Shown: positions 1-8,538, counted from the first letter of the stretch. The stretch is 64,000 bases of DNA from a bacterium (GCA_025774935.1 JALGZK010000001.1:84266-148265); one strand, 5' to 3'. Numbers and translations are program-made. The notes: generated from the letters alone by a model not told the origin.

Positions 1-738
1 ATGGATTTCTTCGACTTCAAGAACATCGCGGAACGCAACATGGAGATCGTCAACCCGACGACCCCGGAGAAGCTCTTGGAGGTCGGACGGCTTCTCGGGC
101 TCGCTGAGGGCGACCGGGTCATCGACTTCGGCTGCGGGTACGCCGAGGCGCTCGTCCTCTGGGCGGAGAACTTCGGGATCTCGGGCGTGGGAGTGGACGT
201 TCGCCCAGCGGCGTGCGAGAGGGCGGAGCAGAAGCTGCACGGGCGGGGCCTTTCGGACCGAATCGAGATCGTGTGCGGGAAGGGAGCCGACTACGCGTTC
301 GAGGAGGGTTCCTTCGACGCCGCTACCTGCATCGGAGCCACGTTCGTGTGGCGGGGGTTCCTGCCCTCGGTGAGAGCCATGAAGCGCGCGATCCGACCGG
401 GGGGGAGGCTCGCGATCGGGGAAGCGTACTGGCTCTCCGACGACGTGCCGCACGAGTACGCGACGTCGGAGCCGGAGATCCACCAGGAGCACCGGCTCCT
501 CGAGTGGACGCGCGAGGAGGGCTTCGACGTGGAGGCGGTGGTCCGCGCCACGACTGGGGAATGGGACCACTACGAGTCGGGCAACTGGCGCGGCCTTCTC
601 GCATGGCTCGGCGAGAACCCCGACCACCCCGAGCGGCGCGAGGTCATCGACCACCTGCGCGAGTCCCAGGACGAGTACTTCAGGTACACCCGAAGCTGGG
701 TCGGGTGGGCCATGTACGTCCTGCTGCCGACCGAGTAG
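1..738 (+). CDS. SAM-dependent methyltransferase (class I)
   Basis: A soluble 245-residue protein with a Rossmann-type methyltransferase fold. The glycine-rich SAM-binding motif I (VIDFGCGYAEA) lies near residues 40-50, the acidic ribose-binding residue is in GVGVDV near 62-67, and SFDAATCIGATFVW near residue 103 matches motif IV. The substrate cannot be read from sequence; the layout resembles UbiE/cyclopropane-synthase-like small-molecule methyltransferases. The ATG is the first base of the window, so a longer N-terminus upstream cannot be excluded, although the protein already contains the helix that normally precedes motif I. The family call is firm and the substrate unknown. Confidence 0.8.
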   Translation: MDFFDFKNIAERNMEIVNPTTPEKLLEVGRLLGLAEGDRVIDFGCGYAEALVLWAENFGISGVGVDVRPAACERAEQKLHGRGLSDRIEIVCGKGADYAFEEGSFDAATCIGATFVWRGFLPSVRAMKRAIRPGGRLAIGEAYWLSDDVPHEYATSEPEIHQEHRLLEWTREEGFDVEAVVRATTGEWDHYESGNWRGLLAWLGENPDHPERREVIDHLRESQDEYFRYTRSWVGWAMYVLLPTE

Positions 739-776
739 GGGCGCGGCTCCGGCGCTCCGCGAAGGAGGAGGAGAGC

Positions 777-1334
777 GTGGACGAGGATCGCGGGCGCATC
801 AAGGTGTACCAGCGGTATCCCTGGTCGAGCGTTCTCATCTACAACGGAGTGACCGTCGTCCACTTCGTGCTCGGCGCCATGGGCATCGTCGCCGGGTACG
901 GGAACTCGCCGCTCGTCACGGCGCTTGCGTGGGCGTACCTTGCGTTCGCCTTCGTCGAGATGTACGTGATCATGCCCTTCGCCGTGTGTCGGCACTGCGC
1001 CTACTACTTCGCCGAGGACGCTCTCTGCGTCTCCGGCCTGAACGTGGTCTCGAGGCGCGTAGCTCGGCCCGGGAAGAGGAAGCGCTTCGCGGAGCGGGCG
1101 GACGGGTTCTTCAGCCACAACACGGCGTACATGGGGGCGCTCTTCCTGCCGATCGCCGCGATGATCCCGGCGCTCTTCCTGAGCTTCTCGGCGCGGCTCC
1201 TCATCATCCTGCTTCTCGTCGTAGGGCTCCTGCTCCTCCGGTTCTTCGTGATCTTCCCGAAGATCGCGTGCGGCAGATGCGCGGCGAAGTACGATTGCCC
1301 GAACGCGGCGTCGATGGGGCTCGACAAGACCTGA
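777..1334 (+). CDS. Hypothetical membrane protein with paired cysteine motifs
   Basis: An unrecognised 185-residue protein with about four hydrophobic helices (residues about 15-40, 45-70, 115-140 and 142-162). CRHC follows helix 2 and CGRCAAKYDC follows helix 4, so two CxxC-like pairs would face the same side of the membrane and could bind metal or form disulfides. I chose the GTG start because a purine-rich GGAGGAGGAG stretch precedes it at ribosome-binding distance and the protein begins at an acidic segment before the first helix. It stands 38 bases after the methyltransferase and may be co-transcribed with it. No function is assigned. Confidence 0.6.
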   Translation: MDEDRGRIKVYQRYPWSSVLIYNGVTVVHFVLGAMGIVAGYGNSPLVTALAWAYLAFAFVEMYVIMPFAVCRHCAYYFAEDALCVSGLNVVSRRVARPGKRKRFAERADGFFSHNTAYMGALFLPIAAMIPALFLSFSARLLIILLLVVGLLLLRFFVIFPKIACGRCAAKYDCPNAASMGLDKT

Positions 1335-1391
1335 CAAATGAGGATGGGGTCTCTGGGGACCGGGGCATTCCCAGACAGGAACGGAGGCGCA

Positions 1392-1778
1392 ATGGGGTAT
1401 CACTTCACGAAGAAGGTCGATCTCTCGTTCGAGGAAGCGATCGCTGCTGCCGTCGAGGGGCTCAAGGAAGAGGGCTTCGGGATCATGTCGGAGATCGACG
1501 TGAGGGCGACCCTCAAGAAGAAGCTGGACGTCGACTTCCGGAACTACCGCATCCTGGGCTCGTGCCACCCGTACTACGCCCACAAGGCGCTCGAAGCGGA
1601 GCCAAAGATCGGTCTCATGCTCCCGTGCAACGTCGTGGTGGAGGAGACGCCCGGAGGGGACGTCGAGGTCTCCGCGATCGACCCCATCGCGTCGATGGCG
1701 GCGGTCGAGAACGCGGCGCTCGAGGAGATCGCACCGCAGGTTCGTGAGAAGCTCCGGAGCGTCATCGAGAAGCTGTAG
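1392..1778 (+). CDS. DUF302 domain protein
   Basis: A 128-residue protein that is essentially one DUF302 domain. It begins MGYHFTKKVDLSFEEAI and contains GFGIMSEIDV, the FRNYRILGSCHPYYAHKAL core and a LMLPCNVVV strand, all characteristic of the family. DUF302 proteins are small alpha/beta proteins of uncertain role, sometimes linked to sulfur or redox genes. An in-frame ATG lies 54 bases upstream, but GGAGGCGC directly before this ATG and the family's usual N-terminus favour the shorter form. The cysteines in SCHPYY and LPCNV are the conserved pair of the family. Confidence 0.85.
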   Translation: MGYHFTKKVDLSFEEAIAAAVEGLKEEGFGIMSEIDVRATLKKKLDVDFRNYRILGSCHPYYAHKALEAEPKIGLMLPCNVVVEETPGGDVEVSAIDPIASMAAVENAALEEIAPQVREKLRSVIEKL

Positions 1779-1861
1779 GGAGGGCGGCCTCGCAGGCCGG
1801 CGAAGCACGGCCGTCGGTGCCGGCGCGGGGTAGATCTGGTCGAGGCCGTGAGGAGGTGCGC

Positions 1862-2149
1862 ATGCCGACGTACGTCATTCTCAGCCGCGTCTCGCCGGAC
1901 GCGTTCGCGGATCCTGCTGGATTCCGCCAGCTGGCGAAGGCGGTGTCGGAGACGATCAGGTCCGAGTGTTCGGGAGTCACCTGGAAGTCGAGCTACGCGA
2001 CGCTCGGGCGCTTCGACGTCGTCGACATCATCGAGGCGGACGACCCGAAGGACGTCGAGCGGGCGAGCCTGATCATCCGCTCGGTCGGGCACTCGATCAC
2101 CGAGACCATGGTCGCGATACCGTGGCAGGAGTTTCTGGACGCGCTCTAG
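1862..2149 (+). CDS. GYD domain protein
   Basis: A 95-residue ferredoxin-like-fold protein of the GYD family. It starts MPTYVILSRVSPDAF and has the diagnostic segment ATLGRFDVVDIIEADDP, in which the usual G-x-Y-D motif reads G-R-F-D. GYD proteins are small stand-alone proteins with no established biochemical role. GAGGAGGTGCGC supplies a strong ribosome binding site, so the upstream GTG is not needed. It faces the SEC-C gene with a hairpin between them. Confidence 0.8.
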   Translation: MPTYVILSRVSPDAFADPAGFRQLAKAVSETIRSECSGVTWKSSYATLGRFDVVDIIEADDPKDVERASLIIRSVGHSITETMVAIPWQEFLDAL

Positions 2150-2158
2150 GCGAACATC

Positions 2159-2174
2159 GGGGTGAACTCACCCC
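2159..2174. terminator. Hairpin between convergent genes
   Basis: GGGGTG and CACCCC form a 6-bp stem around an AACT tetraloop between the ends of the GYD gene and the minus-strand SEC-C gene. There is no T-run on either side, so it is at best a weak or Rho-assisted bidirectional terminator. Confidence 0.35.
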
Positions 2175-2185
2175 AGGGGGCGGCC

Positions 2186-2356
2186 TCACGTGGAGCCCTT
2201 GCGCGTGTCCTCGAGATCGCGGGCGAAGAACCGCGCGTCCGAGTCGAAGTGACAGTGCTTGTACTTCTTGCCGCTGCCACACCAGCAGGGCTCGTTGCGG
2301 CCGAGACACGCGGCCGACTTCGGCGGACGGCGCCGGAGTCTGTCCATGAGACCCAT
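2186..2356 (-). CDS. SEC-C motif zinc-binding small protein
   Basis: A 56-residue protein dominated by a SEC-C zinc motif ([17 protein letters not shown]). This motif is found at the end of SecA, where it binds zinc and contacts SecB or ribosomes, and alone in many small proteins. The start was placed at the ATG preceded by AGAGGA. An upstream extension is possible in frame but is low-complexity Arg/Pro sequence. It is one of only two minus-strand genes here and has its own short upstream region. Confidence 0.75.
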   Translation of the reverse strand: MGLMDRLRRRPPKSAACLGRNEPCWCGSGKKYKHCHFDSDARFFARDLEDTRKGST

Positions 2357-2517
2357 CGCGAGATCCTCTGTCGGACGGCGCCTTGGAGGACGTCTCCGAG
2401 TCGATCCGACTGCTCCCGGACGACCCGGGCACGTTACTGAACACAGTCTCCGATGCAAGTATAGCGCCAGAAGAGCCCAGAGTCCAGCCAACGCCGGCTG
2501 AGCAGGGAGGTGTACGC

Positions 2518-3030
2518 GTGAAGCCGAGGATCATCGAGAAGGAGCCGATCATCATCGCGGGGATGGACTTCTACGGCGACCCGTTCACCGCAGAAGGGTG
2601 GTCGGAGGGGAACGAGATCGGCAAGCTGTGGAGCAGGTTCAGCGCGTTCATGGACGCCAACGGAGACCGGGTGAAGAACGTCGTCGACCCGAACGTTGGC
2701 TTCGAGGCGCACTACGAGCCGGCGGAGTACGGAGAGACGAAGAGCTTCTACGTGATGGTCGGCCTGGAGGTGTCGGCGGCCGACGGGCTTCCCCTCGAAC
2801 TGTGCGTGCGCGTCTTCCCCGCGACGACCTACGCTGTCTTCACCTTCGCGGGCGACGACATCAAGTCGAACTGGCCGGACAAGATCTTCAAGGAGTGGAT
2901 GCCCGACTCGGGATACGAGGAGGCACACAAGTTCCTCTTCGAGGTCTACGACGGCGACCGCTTCAAGGGTATGGACAAGCTCTCGGAATCCGAGCTTGAC
3001 GTGTACGTTCCCATCAGACAGAGTCAGTGA
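2518..3030 (+). CDS. GyrI-like / AraC effector-binding domain protein
   Basis: A 170-residue stand-alone small-molecule-binding domain of the SOUL/GyrI-like superfamily. Matching features are the opening strand [18 protein letters not shown], the [10 protein letters not shown] helix region, [14 protein letters not shown], the [11 protein letters not shown] strand and the C-terminal FEVYDGDRF...DVYVPI. These domains are the ligand-sensing half of BmrR/Rob-type regulators, but no DNA-binding domain is present, so it may buffer or sense a small molecule. The GTG start follows GGGAGG at seven bases, better than any upstream start. Confidence 0.75.
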   Translation: MKPRIIEKEPIIIAGMDFYGDPFTAEGWSEGNEIGKLWSRFSAFMDANGDRVKNVVDPNVGFEAHYEPAEYGETKSFYVMVGLEVSAADGLPLELCVRVFPATTYAVFTFAGDDIKSNWPDKIFKEWMPDSGYEEAHKFLFEVYDGDRFKGMDKLSESELDVYVPIRQSQ

Positions 3031-3131
3031 CCGATCGACGTCTCCCCGGGCGGCGCGACCTCGGTCGCGGACGCGACTCCCGCGCGAGGCGAAGCCACAC
3101 GCGTTCCACTCACTCCACCGGAGCTCTGACG

Positions 3132-3530
3132 ATGCGTATCCTGCGGTTCGTGACGTTCGCCGGCACGGCGCTCCTCGTTGTCATCAGCTGTGTGTCCTGT
3201 GGCGGGGGAGGACAGAAGACCCCGACTACGAACGAACTCACCGACATGATCGAGACGGCCACCCAGGAACAGATCAAGGACAAGTACGGCTACCCGACCG
3301 CCGTTCTCTACGAGAGCGCCGACGTGGTCGTCTGGGTCTACCAGGAGGGCGGAGAGACCGTGCGGGCCGACGACTACAGATTCCACACGGGCTCGGCCCC
3401 GTGCTTCATGTACGGGCTGTGGTTCTCTCCTGAGGGGGTGCTCGACAAGTGGGAGAAGCGCTCGTGCGCCGACGCTCCGGACCCGGCCGCCGTGTTCGAG
3501 CTCGGGTACGCGCCCATCGGCTCGAAGTAG
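3132..3530 (+). CDS. Putative lipoprotein, unknown function
   Basis: A 132-residue secreted protein. Residues 1-23 form a signal peptide (MRILRFVTFAGTALLVVISC) ending in a weak lipobox-like SC/VSC region, followed by a Gly-rich linker. The mature part carries TQEQIKDKYGYPTAV and VVVWVYQEGGE, which resembles the BamE/SmpA-like pattern in which a helix with KYG.P is followed by a VWVY strand. That resemblance suggests a small outer-envelope lipoprotein, but it is weak. Two lipoprotein-like genes follow one another here. Confidence 0.55.
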   Translation: MRILRFVTFAGTALLVVISCVSCGGGGQKTPTTNELTDMIETATQEQIKDKYGYPTAVLYESADVVVWVYQEGGETVRADDYRFHTGSAPCFMYGLWFSPEGVLDKWEKRSCADAPDPAAVFELGYAPIGSK

Positions 3531-3582
3531 GGGAGGCGTCGCGCCGACGCGATGCCCGGCGTGCGGTCGCGCGGGAGGTTCT

Positions 3583-4083
3583 ATGAGAAGGGTCCTTGTC
3601 GACGGGAAGCCCGCCCTCGAGCGGGCGGCCGCCATCCTCCTGACAGCGGTTCTCCTGTGGCTCACGGCAGCCGGCTGCGGCTCCGAGACCCCGCGGGGCG
3701 CGGTGGAGGCGGGACTCAGTCCCGCCTACACCGGACTGGAGTGCCCGCGCGGGACGGTGACGCTCGACCTCGAGGGGAACGGGAGCTTCGAGCTCAGGCG
3801 TGTCGCTCCGGGCGGCGATGCGGGGCACTCCGTGCTCGAGAGCGTCCGCGGGAGCTGGGTCTACCACGTCGAGGGCGAGCTCGTTCTCTCGAGCCAGGAC
3901 TGGGAGGCCGTCTTCGCGCCGGACACGACGGTCGTCAGATTCGACAACGACGACTACGTGCTCCCAAGCCTGATGTGGCTGAGGAGCACAGAGCCGACCT
4001 TCGCGGACTCGTGCGAGCTCGTATCGAGACCCGACCTCGATGCGGTTCTCCACCCCGGCGGAGGTCGCCAGGCCAGCTGGTAG
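3583..4083 (+). CDS. Putative lipoprotein, unknown function
   Basis: A 166-residue protein with an N-terminal basic segment, a hydrophobic stretch and a clear lipobox LTAAGC (cysteine near residue 32), so it is probably lipid-anchored. The mature domain has GTVTLDLEGNGSFELRR and a later GELVLSSQDWEAVF, a repeated beta-strand pattern typical of small beta-sheet domains that compare dose or structure terms (META/lipocalin-like). I do not recognise a family. It is transcribed with the preceding lipoprotein gene, about 50 bases away. Confidence 0.55.
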   Translation: MRRVLVDGKPALERAAAILLTAVLLWLTAAGCGSETPRGAVEAGLSPAYTGLECPRGTVTLDLEGNGSFELRRVAPGGDAGHSVLESVRGSWVYHVEGELVLSSQDWEAVFAPDTTVVRFDNDDYVLPSLMWLRSTEPTFADSCELVSRPDLDAVLHPGGGRQASW

Positions 4084-4107
4084 CAGGCGAACGGAGGTTC
4101 TTGCCGG

Positions 4108-4599
4108 ATGCTGGACACAGCGCAGCAGGTGAGACTGCTCGAGGTCTTCGCGGAGCACGAGAGTGAGATCTCGCGCCTCTACGAGACCTACGCTTCAGTG
4201 TTTCCGGATCACCGGCGGTTCTGGAACGACCTCGCGGACGACGAGGCGAACCATGCCGACTGGGTCCGGTCGCTCGTTCCTCTCGTCGAGGACGGCTCCC
4301 TTGGGCTCAGGGAGGACAGGTTCGCGAGAGCTGCGATCGAGACGTCGCTCAGGTACATCAGAAGGAGGGCGGGCGAGGCTTCGGTCGAGTCGCCGGGCTT
4401 CATGAAGGCGCTGGTGATCGCCCTCGACATCGAGGACGCCATGCTCGAGAAGCGGTTCTTCGAGATCGCTGACGAGGACACGCCGGAGTTCCGGCGCGTG
4501 ATGAACTCGCTCCAGAGGGAGACCGAGAGGCACCGGACGGCGCTTCGGACGGCGCGGGAGGCGGCGGAGAAGCACGGGCGACAGGGAACGGGCGGCTGA
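4108..4599 (+). CDS. Ferritin-like / rubrerythrin-type helical protein
   Basis: A 163-residue all-helical protein compatible with a ferritin-like four-helix bundle. Candidate iron ligands are an early E (HESEISRLYETY), the DDEANHADW ExxH motif at residues about 47-54, an internal IALDIEDAMLE, and ETERHRTAL near the end. There is no rubredoxin domain, unlike classical rubrerythrins. The family includes diiron peroxidases and iron-storage proteins, and either role is possible. GGAGG precedes the ATG. Confidence 0.65.
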   Translation: MLDTAQQVRLLEVFAEHESEISRLYETYASVFPDHRRFWNDLADDEANHADWVRSLVPLVEDGSLGLREDRFARAAIETSLRYIRRRAGEASVESPGFMKALVIALDIEDAMLEKRFFEIADEDTPEFRRVMNSLQRETERHRTALRTAREAAEKHGRQGTGG

Positions 4600-4644
4600 C
4601 CTAGAGCAGAGCGACGGCGCAGTTGGACGGAGTCGGAGGAAGCG

Positions 4645-5562
4645 ATGGGAACAAGGCCTCTCGCGGGACTGGAGGTCGTTGCGGTCCGCTACTGGGGGAG
4701 CGGCCGCGAGCGCCAGGCGGTCTGCGCTCTCGACGCGTACGAAGCGGAGGGAGCCTACGCCGCTGCCGGCGTTCCGTTCACCGTCACCGAGCCCGGACTT
4801 CCGGCGGACGCGGAGTACGCGAGCGACACCGAAGTGCTCGGGGCGCTCGGTGGTGAGATCGCGGGCGTGGTGGCGGCGGCGAGCCGGGAGGGGCGCGGCG
4901 TGCTCGTCGTCGGAGGTAACTGCACGCACATGCCCGGGGTGATCGGAGGGCTGGAGGACGCTCACGGAGCGGACGTCCGGATCGGTCTCGTCTGGTTCGA
5001 CGCGCACGGCGACTTCAACACGCCGACGACGTCGCTCACGGGATTCCTCGGCGGTATGCCGGTCGCGGTCTGCGCGGGGCTCGCGCATCCCGAGTGGCGC
5101 GAGGGCTCGCACATCGCCGCCCCGCTTCCGACCGACAGGATCGTGATGGTCGACGTGAGGAACCTCGACCGTGACGAGGAGCGTCTCATCCGCGCCACGG
5201 ACGTCATCATCGCGGGAGCCAGCCCGAAGCGGACCGGAGAGGACCTCGGAATGGCAGTGAGCGAGCTTGCCGACAGGACCGATCTGATCTACCTCCACAT
5301 CGACGCCGACATCCTCGACGAGACGATGGTCCCGGCGCACCGGACGCGGGAGCCGCGGGGGCCGGGGATGAAGGAGCTGAGCGTCGCCGTCGACGCGGTC
5401 ATGGCGACCGGAAAGGTCGCGGCGTACGCGGTCGTCTCGGTGTGCGGGAGTCCTGAGGAGAACGAGGTGGACATGGCGTCGGGCACGGCGCTCGTCCGCG
5501 CGGGCCTCGAGTCCTGGGCAAGGCACGGGATGCCGGATTCGCTCGGAGGGGGCAGTCGATGA
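4645..5562 (+). CDS. Arginase/agmatinase/formiminoglutamase-family hydrolase
   Basis: A 305-residue ureohydrolase-fold enzyme. All six expected dimanganese ligands can be placed: His95 in GGNCTHMPG, Asp119, His121 and Asp123 in WFDAHGDFN, and Asp220 and Asp222 in HIDADILDE. The first motif differs from the usual GGDHS, with the histidine two positions later, and the last lacks the usual proline (DILDE instead of DxxDP), so the substrate may not be arginine or agmatine. The next gene starts inside its stop codon (ATGA overlap), indicating translational coupling. Confidence 0.8.
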   Translation: MGTRPLAGLEVVAVRYWGSGRERQAVCALDAYEAEGAYAAAGVPFTVTEPGLPADAEYASDTEVLGALGGEIAGVVAAASREGRGVLVVGGNCTHMPGVIGGLEDAHGADVRIGLVWFDAHGDFNTPTTSLTGFLGGMPVAVCAGLAHPEWREGSHIAAPLPTDRIVMVDVRNLDRDEERLIRATDVIIAGASPKRTGEDLGMAVSELADRTDLIYLHIDADILDETMVPAHRTREPRGPGMKELSVAVDAVMATGKVAAYAVVSVCGSPEENEVDMASGTALVRAGLESWARHGMPDSLGGGSR

Positions 5563-6170
5563 GGAAGAGACCCGGGACCGCGTGGGTGGGCGCCTTCACA
5601 CTCGCTGCCGTTGTCATCGTCGCGATGCTCGTCGGCTGTTCGGACGAAAAGGAGGAGCCCCCGAAGCTCACTCCCGAGCAGATCGCGGAGGCGATGGGGT
5701 TCCGGGCCGAGGTGACGGTCCCCGTCGGCGAGGCGGCGTCCGTGGGCACTTTCCTGGCGGCCGTGACGTATCCGGACGGAACGACGCAGCTCGTGGAGGG
5801 AGAGCGGGACGGAAGCGTGGCCGCCGTGTGGCTCTGCGACCTGGGCGGGGACGGCGTGCTCGAACTCGTGATCGTGACGGCATCCGCGGGAAGCGGTTCG
5901 TACGGGGCGGTGGCGGTCTATCGCCAGGACGGCGGACGCTTCGCGCCTGTGGAGATCGCGGGGCTCGACGAAGGACAGCGCGAGGGCTACGCGGGGAACG
6001 ACACCTTCGGCGTGACAGACGGGCAGCTCGTCAGGAGCTTCCCCGCGCACGTCGAGGGAGACGAGAGCGAGAGCCCGAGCGGGGGCACGACCCGACTCGT
6101 CTATTCGTTCGACGAGAGTCGGTGGCTCGAGGAGGCGAACGGTGAGCGACAAACAGCCACTCATCAGTAA
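5559..6170 (+). CDS. PliI-like lipoprotein (possible lysozyme inhibitor)
   Basis: A 203-residue protein with a signal peptide ending in lipobox MLVGC (cysteine near residue 27). The mature part shows the PliI family pattern: an SGSYGAVAVY segment, GYAGNDTFGV, a D-G-Q-L-V-R-S-FPAH stretch, and a terminal TRLVYSFDESRW strand. PliI proteins are periplasmic inhibitors of invertebrate-type lysozyme, and the SG-x-G loop is the inhibitory element. The exact inhibitory role here is inference. It overlaps the arginase-family gene by four bases and the following gene by 29 bases. Confidence 0.6.
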   Translation: MRKRPGTAWVGAFTLAAVVIVAMLVGCSDEKEEPPKLTPEQIAEAMGFRAEVTVPVGEAASVGTFLAAVTYPDGTTQLVEGERDGSVAAVWLCDLGGDGVLELVIVTASAGSGSYGAVAVYRQDGGRFAPVEIAGLDEGQREGYAGNDTFGVTDGQLVRSFPAHVEGDESESPSGGTTRLVYSFDESRWLEEANGERQTATHQ

Positions 6171-6465
6171 GGCGTTCCTGTCATTCCAGAAGGACACACC
6201 GGACCACGCCAGGGCGTGGGGTGAGCTGGTCGTGAAACTCTCGCAGGCGAGCGCGCTCGACGCGAAGACCGGACAGCTGGCCTATCTGGCCGTGCTTGCC
6301 GCGCTCGGGCGCACCAGCGGGATCCCCTTCCACGTGCGACAGGCCAAGGAGTCGGGCGCGACGCGCGACGAGGTTCTGAGCGCGATCCTGACCGGGCTCC
6401 CGGCGGCTGGGCACGCCGTCACCCAGTCGCTGCCTCCGGCCGTCGAGGCGTACGATGCCGATTAG
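6142..6465 (+). CDS. Carboxymuconolactone decarboxylase (AhpD-like) family protein lacking the CxxC
   Basis: A 107-residue all-helical protein of the CMD/AhpD family. It has the helix pair KTGQLAYLAVLAALG and the HVRQAKESGATRDEVLSAI segment that follows the active site. In AhpD-type members a CxxC precedes this histidine; here the equivalent stretch reads RTSGIPFH, so both cysteines are absent while the histidine remains. A peroxidase role is therefore unlikely. The GTG start lies inside the upstream gene and is supported by GGAGG six bases before it. Confidence 0.75.
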   Translation: MSDKQPLISKAFLSFQKDTPDHARAWGELVVKLSQASALDAKTGQLAYLAVLAALGRTSGIPFHVRQAKESGATRDEVLSAILTGLPAAGHAVTQSLPPAVEAYDAD

Positions 6466-6483
6466 CGACGGGCGGCGCACAGC

Positions 6484-8034
6484 ATGAGCGGCCGAGCGGC
6501 CAGGACGCAGTCACGCGTCAGGTGGATCGGTCTCATCGCCGGTCCGGCGGTCGCGTTGCTCGTCTACTTCCTCCTGCCGGAGACCTTTCGGGACACCGAA
6601 GGACAGACGGTAGTCTTCAGCCACGCGGGGCGCGTCACGGCGGCGCTCGCCGTGTGGATGGCGACGTGGTGGATGACCGAAGCGCTCCCCGTCTACGCGA
6701 CGGCGCTCCTCCCGCTGGCGGTCCTCCCGATCGCCGGGGCCGTGCCTATCCGGGACGCGGCGGCGCCGTACGCGCACGAGCTCATATTCCTCTTCATGGG
6801 CGGGTTCATGGTCGCCCTCTCCATGCAGAGGTGGAACCTGCACAGGCGGTTCGCATTCTCCGTCCTCAGGCTGGTCGGTTCGCGGCCCCGTCGTCTCGTC
6901 GGCGGGTTCATGCTGATCACGGCGGCGCTCAGCATGTGGGTCTCGAACACGGCCACGACGATCATGATGCTTCCGATCGCCCTGAGCGTCATCGGGCTCC
7001 TCCGCCGGCGCGATCAGGGTGCCGACGCGTCCGGCGCCGGACCGCCAGGTCCGTTCGGCGGCGATGCGGGCGACGGCTTCGCGCTCTGCCTTCTGCTCGG
7101 GATCGCCTACGCGGCGTCGATCGGCGGCATCGGTACGCTCATCGGGACGCCGCCGAACCTCTTCCTCGCGTCCTACGTGAAGAGCAACCTGGGGATCGAG
7201 ATCAGCTTCGTCCGGTGGATGGGGATCGGGATACCGCTCGTCGTCATCTTCCTGCCGGTCACGTGGCTCCTTCTGACGAGGATCGTCTTCCCGCTGCGGG
7301 ACGCCGGAGCGGACCGCGGGCCGCTCGAGATCCCCGGGGTGTCCGAGGCGCTCGGTCCGATGAGCAGGGGGGAGCGCGCTACGTTCGTCGTGTTCGCGCT
7401 CACGGCCCTGGCCTGGATCTTCCGGCCGATCCTCACGAGGATCGAGGTCGTGGGGTCTCGGCCGCTCGCAGGCCTCTCCGACCCCGCGATTGCGATGGTC
7501 GCCGCGCTCGCGCTCTTCGTGATCCCGGTGGACCGCCGCGAGCGCGTTTTCGTGATGGACTGGGGGACCGCGGCGAAGCTGCCGTGGGGGGTGCTCCTGC
7601 TGTTCGGGGGAGGACTGAGCCTGGCGGCGGCCATCAGGGCGAACGGCGTGGGGGAGTTCATCGCGAACCAGGTGGGCGCGTTCGCGGGACTGCCCTCGGT
7701 CGTGCTCGTCGTTCTGGTGGTGACGTTGCTGATCTTCCTCACGGAGCTCACGAGCAACACGGCGACGACTGCGACGCTCGTCCCGATCCTGGCATCGCTC
7801 GCGCCAGGCATGGGACACGACCCGTTCGTGCTCATCGTGCCTGCCGCGATCGCCGCGAGCTGCGCGTTCATGCTCCCGGTGGCGACGCCGCCCAACGCGA
7901 TCGTGTTCGGCTCCGGTCACGTGACCGTGCCGCAGATGGCGCGCGCCGGCTTCTGGTTGAACGTCATCGGCATCGCTCTCATCACGGCGCTCACCTACGC
8001 CGTGGCGATGCCGCTTCTGGGGATCTCGTTCTAG
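6484..8034 (+). CDS. SLC13/DASS family sodium:anion symporter
   Basis: A 516-residue inner-membrane transporter with about 11-12 hydrophobic segments. The two signature SNT motifs that form the sodium and carboxylate sites are present in the two inverted halves, at residues 154-156 (WVSNTATTIM) and 424-426 (LTSNTATTAT). The mid-sequence GGIGTLIGTPPN also matches the family. Substrates in the family are dicarboxylates, citrate or sulfate and cannot be separated by eye; the SNT form in both halves favours di- or tricarboxylates. Confidence 0.88.
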   Translation: MSGRAARTQSRVRWIGLIAGPAVALLVYFLLPETFRDTEGQTVVFSHAGRVTAALAVWMATWWMTEALPVYATALLPLAVLPIAGAVPIRDAAAPYAHELIFLFMGGFMVALSMQRWNLHRRFAFSVLRLVGSRPRRLVGGFMLITAALSMWVSNTATTIMMLPIALSVIGLLRRRDQGADASGAGPPGPFGGDAGDGFALCLLLGIAYAASIGGIGTLIGTPPNLFLASYVKSNLGIEISFVRWMGIGIPLVVIFLPVTWLLLTRIVFPLRDAGADRGPLEIPGVSEALGPMSRGERATFVVFALTALAWIFRPILTRIEVVGSRPLAGLSDPAIAMVAALALFVIPVDRRERVFVMDWGTAAKLPWGVLLLFGGGLSLAAAIRANGVGEFIANQVGAFAGLPSVVLVVLVVTLLIFLTELTSNTATTATLVPILASLAPGMGHDPFVLIVPAAIAASCAFMLPVATPPNAIVFGSGHVTVPQMARAGFWLNVIGIALITALTYAVAMPLLGISF

Positions 8035-8055
8035 CGCGGGCGCGCCCGCGACGGG

Positions 8056-8538
8056 GTGATCATGGTGGAGTTTCGCGAGATCGGCGTGATACGGACCCCG
8101 CACACGGACGTGTCCGACATGCCGATTCAGCCTGCGGGTGCGGAAGGGGTCAAAGGAAGCGTCGAGGTCCACCCGGAGTTCGTCGAGGGGCTCAGGGATC
8201 TGGACGGCTTCTCGCACGTGATCCTCGTCTACCACCTGCACGAAGTGCGGGAGACGCGGCTCACGGTGACGCCCTTCATGGACACCGAGCGGCGCGGGGT
8301 CTTCGCGACGAGGGCGCCGGTGCGCCCGAACCCGATAGGCATCTCGACCGTCAGGCTCGACGGCGTCAGAGGGTCGACTCTCGACGTCGACGGCGTCGAC
8401 ATGCTCGACGGGACGCCGCTCCTCGACATCAAGCCGTACGTCCCGGACGCCGACGAGCGGAAGGACGTCCGGGTCGGGTGGCTCGCGGGCGCGAGCGAGC
8501 GGTGGAAGCGTAAGCGGTCGGACGGCAGGTTCGGGTAG
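8056..8538 (+). CDS. TrmO/TsaA-like tRNA N6-methyl-t6A37 methyltransferase-family protein
   Basis: A 160-residue protein of the UPF0066 family (YaeB/TrmO/VirR). It has the opening EFREIGVIRTPH, LDGFSHVILVYHLH, TRAPVRPNPIGIS and the C-terminal LLDIKPYVPDAD, all conserved blocks around the SAM-binding beta-barrel. E. coli TrmO is about 235 residues with a C-terminal extension; this shorter form resembles archaeal and other bacterial TsaA-only members, so tRNA methylation is likely but unproven. Starts at GTG 8056, ATG 8062 and GTG 8065 are all possible; none has a clean ribosome binding site. Confidence 0.82.
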   Translation: MIMVEFREIGVIRTPHTDVSDMPIQPAGAEGVKGSVEVHPEFVEGLRDLDGFSHVILVYHLHEVRETRLTVTPFMDTERRGVFATRAPVRPNPIGISTVRLDGVRGSTLDVDGVDMLDGTPLLDIKPYVPDADERKDVRVGWLAGASERWKRKRSDGRFG

